The notes beneath the pieces were generated by a model. The model did no database searches. It was not told the DNA's origin and saw only the letters and a list, made by a program, of their open reading frames with translations. This document shows positions 26,771 to 34,142 of a DNA stretch of 49,718 nucleotides, in pieces. The DNA comes from JAXGTD01 sp040775095 (GTDB taxonomy: Bacteria > Pseudomonadota > Gammaproteobacteria > Chromatiales > Chromatiaceae). Made by a program: the position numbers and the translations under genes. The stretch lies in NCBI GenBank assembly GCA_040775095.1, contig JAXGTD010000015.1, positions 1 to 49,718 on the forward strand, written 5' to 3'. Within the stretch, counting starts at the first letter, position 1; each line of letters starts with the position of its first letter.

Positions 26771-28245
26771 TAGTCCGCCCCAGAGTTCATGCGCGCGATG
26801 ATACGGCTGCTGCTGCGGTCCTCCACTAGCGGCACCAGCACCACCTGACCGCCCCAGGACTTGACCTCGGGGGCGCCGACCACCTGGTCCTCGCGATAGT
26901 CGGCGCCCTTGGCGAGCACATCCGGGCGGATGCGCTGGATAAGCCGCAGCGGCGTCGTCTCGTCGAACAGCACCACCGCGTCCACGGCCTCCAGCGCGGC
27001 CAGCACACGGGCGCGGTCGAGCTCGCCGATCAAGGGGCGCTCCGGCCCCTTCAGCGCCCGCACCGAGCGGTCCGTGTTGATCCCGACCACCAGGCGCTGA
27101 CCATAGCGCCGCGCGCGTTCCAGGTAGGTGACATGGCCCACGTGCAGGAGGTCGAAGCATCCGTTGGTGAAGACCACCCGCTCGCCGCGCTCGCGCCAGC
27201 CCCGTACCCGCGCCAGCACCGCCTCGACATCGCCGACCTTGGCACCCTGCTCCAGGGCCGCCTCGTCGGTGATCGCGGCCAGCAGCTCGTCGATGAGGAT
27301 CTGCGCCGTGCCGACCTTGCCGACCACGACCCCGGCCGCGAGATTGGCCAGATGTGCGATGTCCAGCGGCCCCAGACCCGCGGCCAGCGCCGCCGCGAAG
27401 ACCGCAATCACGGTATCGCCGGCGCCCGATACGTCGAACACGTCCCGCGCCACCGCAGGGATCCGCTGCATCCCGGACGCATCCACCAGCGCCATGCCGA
27501 GCTCGCCCAGGGTCAGCGCCAATTGCGCCAGACCGAGCCGCGCCCGCTCGCGTACCGCGGCGTCGAGCAGCGCGTCGAGATCGTCGGCCGATGTCCCCGT
27601 CGCGAGCGCCAGCTCGGCCCGATTCGGCGTAATCAGCGAGGCATCGCGGTAGCGCTCGAAATCGGCGCCCTTCGGGTCCACCAGGACGGGCAGCCCGCGC
27701 TCGCGGGCGGCGCCGATGAGGCGCTGGCAGAGGGGGCCGGACAACACGCCCTTGGCGTAGTCCGACAGCAGCAGCACGTCCGCCGATGCCAGCCCGGCCT
27801 GCACGAGGTCGAACAGGCGATCCTGGTCGGCCGCGTCCAGGGGGGCGTCGGCCTCGGCGTCGATGCGCAGCATCTGCTGGCGACTGCCAATCACGCGTGT
27901 CTTGGTGGTCGTCGCACGATCGGCGATCGCCACCACGGCGCCCACATCGACCCCCTGGTCGGTGAGCAGGCGCAGCAGCGACTCACGTGCGCTGTCACAA
28001 CCGGTTACGCCCACCAGACGCACCTCGCAGCCGAGCCCGACCAGATTGCGGGCCACGTTCGCGGCGCCGCCGGCCACCTCCGTCTCCTGCTTGAGCCGCA
28101 ACACGGGCACCGGCGCCTCGGGGGAGATCCGCCGTACGTCGCCCCAGAGATAACGGTCGAGCATCAGGTCGCCAACGATCAGCACACGCGGCCGGCCGAA
28201 GCCGGCCTGCACCGCCGCGAGCACCCGATCCGGGGCCTGGAACAT
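26770..28245 (-). CDS. hldE: bifunctional heptose kinase / adenylyltransferase HldE
   Basis: This 491-residue enzyme makes ADP-heptose for the LPS inner core. The N-terminal ribokinase-type domain phosphorylates D-glycero-D-manno-heptose 7-phosphate (VSGAGDTV motif in the anion hole), and the C-terminal domain adenylylates the 1-phosphate (FTNGCFDLLHVGH with the nucleotidyltransferase HxGH). Both halves are complete. The start MFQAPD lies five bases after the gmhA stop. Together with gmhA it covers three steps of the pathway; gmhB and hldD are not in this window. Confidence 0.95.
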   Translation of the reverse strand: MFQAPDRVLAAVQAGFGRPRVLIVGDLMLDRYLWGDVRRISPEAPVPVLRLKQETEVAGGAANVARNLVGLGCEVRLVGVTGCDSARESLLRLLTDQGVDVGAVVAIADRATTTKTRVIGSRQQMLRIDAEADAPLDAADQDRLFDLVQAGLASADVLLLSDYAKGVLSGPLCQRLIGAARERGLPVLVDPKGADFERYRDASLITPNRAELALATGTSADDLDALLDAAVRERARLGLAQLALTLGELGMALVDASGMQRIPAVARDVFDVSGAGDTVIAVFAAALAAGLGPLDIAHLANLAAGVVVGKVGTAQILIDELLAAITDEAALEQGAKVGDVEAVLARVRGWRERGERVVFTNGCFDLLHVGHVTYLERARRYGQRLVVGINTDRSVRALKGPERPLIGELDRARVLAALEAVDAVVLFDETTPLRLIQRIRPDVLAKGADYREDQVVGAPEVKSWGGQVVLVPLVEDRSSSRIIARMNSGAD

Positions 28246-28250
28246 CCGGG

Positions 28251-28922
28251 TCAGCCGCCGCGCACGCGCTGCGCGAGCGCCCGTTGCTCGACCAGGTCGC
28301 ACAGGACGTGGCCGATCAGCATATGCGCCTCCTGGATACGCGCGGTGTTGTTCGACGCCACCACCAGACACAGATCGGTCAGGCCGCACAAGCGCCCGCC
28401 GCTGCCGCCCGCCAACCCCACGCGGGCCACACCAAGGCGCGCCGCGGCCTCCATTGCCCGCAGCACGTTCGCGCTGTTGCCGGAGGTGGACAGGCCGACC
28501 AGCAGGTCGCCGGGCCGACAAAGGGCCTCCACCTGGCGCGCGAACACCGATTCGAAGCCGTAGTCGTTGCCGACCGAGGTCAGAACCGAGGTATCGGTGG
28601 TCAGCGCGATCGAGGCAAGACCCCGGCGCTCATGCTCAAACCGGCCCACCAGCTCCGCGGCCAGGTGCTGGCTGTCGGCCGCGCTGCCGCCATTGCCGAT
28701 CCAGAACAGGCGCCCGCCGCCGGCCAGGCAGTCCCAGGCCATTGCGACAAAGCGCAGGATGTCCTCGGTCATCGCCGCCAGGGAGCCGATCACCTGCTGA
28801 TGTGCCGCGATGCTGGCCGCCAAACGGGCCGCCGCATCCGTCGGGCCCGCGGGAACGGGGACGCGCGCATCGGGGGCAGGGGAGATGGGGTCGGGAATCA
28901 GGAGCGGTCTCCGGTCTGACAT
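28251..28922 (-). CDS. gmhA: phosphoheptose isomerase GmhA (SIS domain)
   Basis: This 223-residue isomerase converts sedoheptulose 7-phosphate to D-glycero-D-manno-heptose 7-phosphate, the first step of ADP-heptose synthesis. SIS-fold motifs NGGSAADSQHLAAELVGRF and STSGNSANV are typical of GmhA, and the C-terminal QEAHMLIGHVLCDLVE helix carries the zinc/active-site His region. The first 30 residues are Pro-rich and extra to the family. It sits directly upstream of hldE, so the two work in series. Confidence 0.92.
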   Translation of the reverse strand: MSDRRPLLIPDPISPAPDARVPVPAGPTDAAARLAASIAAHQQVIGSLAAMTEDILRFVAMAWDCLAGGGRLFWIGNGGSAADSQHLAAELVGRFEHERRGLASIALTTDTSVLTSVGNDYGFESVFARQVEALCRPGDLLVGLSTSGNSANVLRAMEAAARLGVARVGLAGGSGGRLCGLTDLCLVVASNNTARIQEAHMLIGHVLCDLVEQRALAQRVRGG

Positions 28923-29092
28923 CGGCGTTGAAATGGGCCGAAGGGGCCCTTGCGGGCGCAGGCCAAAAGTATGCCGCCCGCGACGTGGGCCTGGCAAACC
29001 GGAGTTGGGGTGCCAGGGCATTGGCCTCGGCAACCTCCGGGTAGAGGCTGATTACAGGGACCTCCCATCCGGAGCAGGAATCGCCCGACGCC

Positions 29093-29587
29093 TCAGTTGT
29101 GGCCAGCCGCGCCCCGTAACAGACCGCGCGGGTCGAGCTCGCCGGCGTAACGATAGGGCAGCGGCAACAGGCCACCCACCGAGACGGTGCCCGCGATCTG
29201 GTATTGCCAGGGCCGCGATTGCAGCGCAAGGGTGGGCAGTCGCGCGGCCAGCCTTGCCAGATCACCCGTCAACGAGACCTCCACCGACTCCTCGCCGAAG
29301 GCCGGAATCTGTCGCTGCAGCTCGCCGCCGCCGGCCGCGACCTCTTCACCTTCCAGCGACAGCCGGTAGGTCATCGCCTTGATCGGCAGCGTCCTGTCAT
29401 TGGGGTTGCTGATCCGCAGACCCACCAGCATCGATTGCTGCGCCAGCCCAAGCTGCTGGGGGCGGATGGAGGTCAGCATCACCTCCGGGGCGATCCATGG
29501 CCTGGTCAGACTTGCGCAGCCGGCCACCAACAGACCCAGGAGTGACAGGAGCGCGACAGGGGTTGCGCCGCGCGGATGGGATCGCAT
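29093..29587 (-). CDS. LEA/WHy-domain lipoprotein
   Basis: This 164-residue protein has a lipoprotein signal (hydrophobic LLSLLGLLVAGC, lipobox Cys at about 24) and a LEA14/WHy-like beta-sandwich with the typical ISNPNDRTLPI stretch. Such proteins sit at the envelope and are tied to desiccation or stress tolerance in general, but no specific function is known. It precedes gmhA by 170 bases on the same strand and may share its transcript. Confidence 0.8.
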   Translation of the reverse strand: MRSHPRGATPVALLSLLGLLVAGCASLTRPWIAPEVMLTSIRPQQLGLAQQSMLVGLRISNPNDRTLPIKAMTYRLSLEGEEVAAGGGELQRQIPAFGEESVEVSLTGDLARLAARLPTLALQSRPWQYQIAGTVSVGGLLPLPYRYAGELDPRGLLRGAAGHN

Positions 29588-29679
29588 CGCCCAGACCCTC
29601 GCACAATTCGGTGGAACGGAAGTCTAACATCCCGGAATCGGCTACCCCACCGCCCCGGCCCCCGCCACCTCACCATGCA

Positions 29680-29988
29680 TCAGCTCACCAGCGTCAGGTC
29701 AGGCCCCGCGCGCAGCCGCTTGGATGCCTCGTACTCCTCGTCCGACATTCGACTGCCAATGATGTTACGCAGGACATCGGCGTCCTTGTCCCCCTGCGCG
29801 ACCGCCAGCGACAGCCAGTAATGGGCCTGGGCCAGATCGATCGCCACACCCCGTCCATCGGCATAGATCAGGCCCATCGCGTATTGGGCATCGACCTCGC
29901 CACGGCGGGCGGCATCGCGCACCACACCCACCTTTGCCGGATCATTGCGCAGGAGAATCAGGTCTTTCAGATAGCTATTGTCGGACAT
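29680..29988 (-). CDS. short Sel1-repeat protein
   Basis: This 102-residue protein contains a Sel1-like helix pair: EVDAQYAMGLIYADGRGV followed by AQAHYWLSLAVAQGD matches the Sel1 consensus. No signal peptide is seen, so it is probably cytoplasmic. Sel1 repeats bind other proteins; a partner cannot be named. The start MSDNSYL at 29988 is chosen because the longer frame gives an Arg/Ala-rich leader. Confidence 0.75.
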   Translation of the reverse strand: MSDNSYLKDLILLRNDPAKVGVVRDAARRGEVDAQYAMGLIYADGRGVAIDLAQAHYWLSLAVAQGDKDADVLRNIIGSRMSDEEYEASKRLRAGPDLTLVS

Positions 29989-30041
29989 GGCAGTAGGCCT
30001 TCGTTGAGCAGCCGGAGCATGGGCCGCGCGCAAACACCCGG

Positions 30042-30902
30042 TCAATCCGACCCATAACGCGCCAACAACGCGTCATAGGCATCGAAGCCGACGATATCAC
30101 GGATGGTCGCGAAATCGACCCGTCGCGTCGGCGTGCGCCCGGCGGCCAGGTCCGCGAGGGCCTCGCGCATCGCAAACACCGCGCTGTTGAGCAGGGTCAG
30201 CGGATAGGCGGCGACGCGATAACCCAGCGCGGCAAGGCGGCCGGGTGGCAGCACCGGCGTAATACCCTCCTCGAGCATGTTCGCCATATGAACGCCCGGC
30301 ACCTCGGTACAGAAGCGCGCCATCTCCGCCTCGTCGCGGGGCGCCTCCAGAAACAGGACATCGGCACCGAGGTCCGCGAAGGCCTGCATCCGCCACAGCG
30401 CCTCGTCCAGCCCCAGCACGGCGCGCGCATCGGTGCGGGCGACGATGACGATGTCGGAGCCGGCGTCGCGCGCGTCGACGGCGGCGCGTAGACGACGCAG
30501 GGCCTCGGCGCGCTCGACAACCTGTTTGACCCCTGTATGGCCGCAGCGTTTCGGCGCAAGCTGATCCTCGAGCATGATGCCGGCGAATCCCGCCGACGCG
30601 TACTGCTCGACGGTGCGGCGCACGTTGGCGGGATTGCCGTAGCCCGTGTCGCCATCACCGATCACGGGGATCGACACCGACTGGCAGATATTGCGCCCCT
30701 GATCAAGCATCTCCGCCACGCTCAGCAGGCCGGTGTCCGGCAATGCGCAGCGGGCCGCTGACACCGCGAAACCGCTCATAAAGGTCAATGGAAAGCCGGC
30801 CTGCTCGATCAGCCGCGCCGAGAGTGCATCGAAGCAACAGGGCATCAACAGCAGGACGTCACCGGCCAGCAGCGCACGCAGTCGCTCGGTGGGATTGGCC
30901 AT
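30042..30902 (-). CDS. isocitrate lyase/PEP mutase superfamily enzyme
   Basis: This 286-residue enzyme belongs to the PEP mutase/isocitrate lyase superfamily. Mg-binding acids are in DGDTGYGN (D83, D85), and the flexible-loop signature reads KRCGH at 118-122 with the Cys used by lyases. Family members include methylisocitrate lyase, oxaloacetate decarboxylase, petal-death-protein-like C-C lyases and phosphonate enzymes. The KRCGH loop favours a lyase over a mutase, but the substrate cannot be fixed from sequence. No prp or phn genes are nearby. Confidence 0.85.
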   Translation of the reverse strand: MANPTERLRALLAGDVLLLMPCCFDALSARLIEQAGFPLTFMSGFAVSAARCALPDTGLLSVAEMLDQGRNICQSVSIPVIGDGDTGYGNPANVRRTVEQYASAGFAGIMLEDQLAPKRCGHTGVKQVVERAEALRRLRAAVDARDAGSDIVIVARTDARAVLGLDEALWRMQAFADLGADVLFLEAPRDEAEMARFCTEVPGVHMANMLEEGITPVLPPGRLAALGYRVAAYPLTLLNSAVFAMREALADLAAGRTPTRRVDFATIRDIVGFDAYDALLARYGSD

Positions 30903-30953
30903 CGCGGGGGTCTCAGGGATGGGCCCGTGCGTCGGATCGCAAAACCGAGCCCC

Positions 30954-30981
30954 ACAAAAAAGGGCGGATAAACCGCCCTTT
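30954..30981 (-). terminator. intrinsic terminator after the 65-residue protein gene
   Basis: AAAGGGCGG at 30959-30967 pairs with CCGCCCTTT at 30973-30981 around a five-base loop. Read on the minus strand the stem is followed by a run of T (the A-run at 30955-30961). It lies 27 bases past the stop of the small gene and before the start of the isocitrate-lyase-family gene, so the small gene forms its own transcript. Confidence 0.85.
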
Positions 30982-31007
30982 CTCGTCGAGCCCCGGGGGT
31001 TGAGCCC

Positions 31008-31205
31008 TCAGCTTTTCGCCCAGTTTGCGAAATTGTCGGTGTTCTTCTCTTCGCCGTCCGCGTATCCAGCCTCATAGGCCTCGGTCAGACGCTGCTCTTC
31101 GCGCTTGGGGTTCTGCAGAAAGCCGCACTGCCAGCCCTGAACGTACTCGTCGTCGACACCCATCTGCTCCATCTTGGTCACGGCGTCGTAGTAAAACTGG
31201 TTCAT
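31008..31205 (-). CDS. 65-residue conserved-looking soluble protein
   Basis: I do not recognise a named family. The protein is acidic and helical with two G-aromatic motifs, QGWQCGFLQNP near residues 23-33 and EAGYADGEE near 45-53. The spacing recalls ribosome modulation factor, which has similar GYxxG and GGW elements, but order and charge differ, so this is only a hint. It has its own CGGAG-type ribosome-binding site and its own strong terminator, which supports a real, separately transcribed and perhaps abundant protein. Confidence 0.75.
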   Translation of the reverse strand: MNQFYYDAVTKMEQMGVDDEYVQGWQCGFLQNPKREEQRLTEAYEAGYADGEEKNTDNFANWAKS

Positions 31206-31686
31206 ATCCGCTCTCCGGAAGATCTATCTGTTGGTCTTTAGTATGGCTGCCCAGTGGTGCAGCCCGTCGGAAATGCTTCCCCTGTCCCGTCTTGGGACGC
31301 TTGGCTCGGCGTCTCGTCAGAGGTGGCCGCGCCCCACAACCGAGCGGGCACCAGCTAATCATTCCACCACGTCGGACCCTCTGCAAGGAAGGCGGATAAG
31401 AATACCGCTTTTTTCTAATGCTTACCAGTATGCTAGGCCGTTGCAACAAGACGACGCGACGTAGTCCAATATTCCCCGACTCGACGGGGGTTAACTATCC
31501 ATCCCGGACGGCACCCGCGAGCACTGGGTAGGGGCGGCACGCGGGAAAAAATACGGGAAGACCCGTACCCGCGACGCGGAACCCGTCCAGGCGGGCCTGC
31601 AGACTGTCGGGGGATCGCTGGCTGCAACCAGCCTCGGCAGCGGTCCGCGGAGCGGGAACGCATCTGAATCAATACTCCCCGCCCGG
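31206..31686. other. intergenic region, 481 bases
   Basis: It lies between the SxtJ-DUF5989 gene and the 65-residue protein gene, both leftward. An AT-rich patch at about 31405-31440 and a CATACT-like -10 on the minus strand near 31236-31241 are possible promoter parts for the small gene. Frames in this region are Arg/Pro-rich and not convincing. No terminator was found after the SxtJ gene. Confidence 0.5.
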
Positions 31687-32295
31687 CTAGAACAGGGTAT
31701 AGATCAGCGGCGCGAGCGCCGATGTCTTGACGAAGAACAGGACCAGACCAAGCGCGGTCAGGATGACCAGGGTCGGCAGGAACAGGTAGTGGCCACGCCT
31801 GGCGAAGAATTCGATGACATGGACGAACCCCGCAATGCCCCCGGGGCGCCGACCCACGCCCTGTCCGGTCTCGAACAGCACCTCTTTCGGATGCCATCCC
31901 TCCATGGCCCGCGGTGGTCGATCGCTCCACTGGTAGATGGGGGCATCGCCCTTGATCCGACGCAGCAGCCATCCCAAGGGCGTGATCAGGAGGACGTAGA
32001 CGAGACCGAGCAGTACGCCGAACAGGGCGCCCCCGACTCCCCGCACCAGGGCGCCGAGCCCCTTCTGCGGCAAACTCCATGCAGATGGCAGAATCAAGCT
32101 GACGAGGATGCCGACAGCGCCAAGCCAGGAGAGCGCCAGCCAGGGCCAGTCCATGCCACCCACCACGAAGTAGCTGTGCCACAGGCCGACAGCACCCATC
32201 ATGCCGGAGATGACGAGCCCGAATACGATGTCGCGTTTGAGCGCATCGAGCGCCAAGCGCGCCTGTCGACGCGCCAGATAGCTGTTCTGGGTCAT
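31687..32295 (-). CDS. SxtJ-like membrane protein fused to DUF5989
   Basis: This 202-residue inner-membrane protein begins with an SxtJ-like half (basic N-terminus, then several hydrophobic segments to about residue 115). Its last ~50 residues (IAGFVHVIEFFARRG to SALAPLIYTLF) look like a complete DUF5989 protein, which is usually a separate small gene beside SxtJ and a carbamoyltransferase. A Trp/Pro-rich cytoplasmic linker joins them. The start is two bases after the carbamoyltransferase stop. The function is unknown; close coupling suggests it anchors or channels the product of the carbamoyltransferase. Confidence 0.8.
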   Translation of the reverse strand: MTQNSYLARRQARLALDALKRDIVFGLVISGMMGAVGLWHSYFVVGGMDWPWLALSWLGAVGILVSLILPSAWSLPQKGLGALVRGVGGALFGVLLGLVYVLLITPLGWLLRRIKGDAPIYQWSDRPPRAMEGWHPKEVLFETGQGVGRRPGGIAGFVHVIEFFARRGHYLFLPTLVILTALGLVLFFVKTSALAPLIYTLF

Positions 32296-32297
32296 TG

Positions 32298-34142
32298 TCA
32301 GTCCAGTGCGAAGTTGGCGAGCCACTGCTTGCGCTGTGCCTCGTCCATGGTGCCACCTGCCTGTTGCTCCCGCAGGAACAGGCGGTCACCGATCACCAGG
32401 CAATCGATCTCGGTGGCGACAAAGCAGCGGTAGGCGTCCCGCGCGGTGCAGACGATGGGTTCGCCGCGGACATTAAAGCTGGTGTTGATGACGACAGGCA
32501 CGCCGGTCAAACGCTCGAACTCCGAGAGAACGCCGTGCATGAAGGGGTTACGGACCTTGTCGATGGTCTGGACGCGCGCGGAATAGTCGACGTGTGTGAT
32601 GGCGGGGACCTCGGAGCGCGGCACCTTCAGCAGGTCGATACCCCACAACTGCTGTTCGTCTCCGGTCGGGACCCGCCGGCGGTGCTCGGCGACCGGATAG
32701 GCCAGCAGCATATAGGGGCTTTCCTGGGCGATGTCGAAATACGCGCGCGCACGCTCCGCCAGAACCATGGGCGCAAAGGGCCGGAAGCTCTCGCGAAACT
32801 TGATCTTCAGGTTCATGTGGGACTGCATCCTGGCAGAGCGCGCATCACCAAGGATCGAACGGGCCCCGAGGGCGCGCGGCCCCCATTCCATGCAACCGCG
32901 CGCCAATGCAACCACCTTCCCATCGGCGATCAGACCGGCGATGCGCGCCTGCAGGGCGGCCTCGTCCAGGGTCTCCCAGACGCCGCCGAGGGCGCGCAGC
33001 TCGGCGTCGTCCTGTACCCCGCTGGGGGCGATCTCCGGTCCGAGGAAGGCACCACGCATGGCATCGGGGAGCTCCGCTTCCCGGGGATTCCCCAAGACCA
33101 TGTGCCACATCCACAGGGCCGCGCCCAAGGCACCGCCGGCATCTCCGGCGGCGGGTTGAATCCAGATCTCATCGAAGGGGCCCTCGCGTGACAACAGCCC
33201 CGTGGAGACCACGTTGAGGGCGACGCCCCCCGCCATCACCAGGTGCCGCATGCCCGTCTCCCGGTGGACGTGCTGTGCCATCTTCATGACGATGTCGTTC
33301 AAGACGGCCTGGATACTCGCGGCGAGATCCATCTCGCGTTGGGTGATCGGGGATTCAGGCGCCCGTGGAGGTGCCCCAAACAGCTCGGCGAAGCGCTCGT
33401 TGGTCATGGTGAGCCCGCCGAGATAATTGAAGTAGCGCTGATTGAGGTGGACGGCACCGTCGTCCTGGATATCGATGATCTCCTTGTGGATGAGATCCGC
33501 GTAGATCGGTCTGCCGTAGGGTGCCAGCCCCATGAGCTTGTATTCACCACTATTGATCTTGAAACCGGTGAAGTGGGTGAACGCCGAATACAGGAGCCCC
33601 ACGGAATTCGGGAAGCGGATCTCCTTGAGCAGATCGATCTGATTGGCCCGACCGACGCCGAAGGTCGCCGTGGACCACTCGCCGACACCGTCGATGGTCA
33701 GAATCGCCGCCTCCTGGAACGGACTGGGGAAGAAGGCGCTTGCCGAATGAGACAGGTGGTGATCGCCCATCGCGATGCGTTTCCTGACACCGAGCTCCGA
33801 CTGGATCTCACGCTCCAGCCAGAGATTGGATGTCAGCCACTTGGGGAAGGACTTCAGAAAGCTCAGCCAGCTCCTGGGCGCGGTCAGGTGGTAGACCGTG
33901 GTGAGCCGTTCGAACTTGACCAGTGGATTCTCGTAATAGGCCCAGTAATCGACGTCCTGCTCCGAGATGTTGGCCTGGCTCAGGCAGAACGCGACGGCGT
34001 TGTGAGGGAAGGATGCATCGCCCTTGATGCGGGTGAAGCGCTCCTCCTGTGCCGCGCACAGGACCTTCCCATCCTTCAACAGGGCCGCGGCGGGGTCGTG
34101 GTAGTAGGCCGATATCCCCAGGATATAGGTAGGCTTGCTCAT
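32298..34142 (-). CDS. carbamoyltransferase, NodU/CmcH/TobZ family
   Basis: This 614-residue enzyme transfers a carbamoyl group from carbamoyl phosphate, via an ATP-activated intermediate, to a hydroxyl. It has both halves of the TobZ-type protein: an N-terminal Kae1-like domain (GISAYYHDPAAALL, GDHHLSHSASAFF, GGVALN) and a C-terminal YrdC-like domain (RGCMEWGPRALGARSIL). The acceptor is not shown; relatives act on antibiotics, Nod factors and saxitoxin. No polyketide or NRPS gene is near, so the acceptor may be a glycan or lipid. Its ATG overlaps the SGNH gene stop by four bases. Confidence 0.92.
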   Translation of the reverse strand: MSKPTYILGISAYYHDPAAALLKDGKVLCAAQEERFTRIKGDASFPHNAVAFCLSQANISEQDVDYWAYYENPLVKFERLTTVYHLTAPRSWLSFLKSFPKWLTSNLWLEREIQSELGVRKRIAMGDHHLSHSASAFFPSPFQEAAILTIDGVGEWSTATFGVGRANQIDLLKEIRFPNSVGLLYSAFTHFTGFKINSGEYKLMGLAPYGRPIYADLIHKEIIDIQDDGAVHLNQRYFNYLGGLTMTNERFAELFGAPPRAPESPITQREMDLAASIQAVLNDIVMKMAQHVHRETGMRHLVMAGGVALNVVSTGLLSREGPFDEIWIQPAAGDAGGALGAALWMWHMVLGNPREAELPDAMRGAFLGPEIAPSGVQDDAELRALGGVWETLDEAALQARIAGLIADGKVVALARGCMEWGPRALGARSILGDARSARMQSHMNLKIKFRESFRPFAPMVLAERARAYFDIAQESPYMLLAYPVAEHRRRVPTGDEQQLWGIDLLKVPRSEVPAITHVDYSARVQTIDKVRNPFMHGVLSEFERLTGVPVVINTSFNVRGEPIVCTARDAYRCFVATEIDCLVIGDRLFLREQQAGGTMDEAQRKQWLANFALD

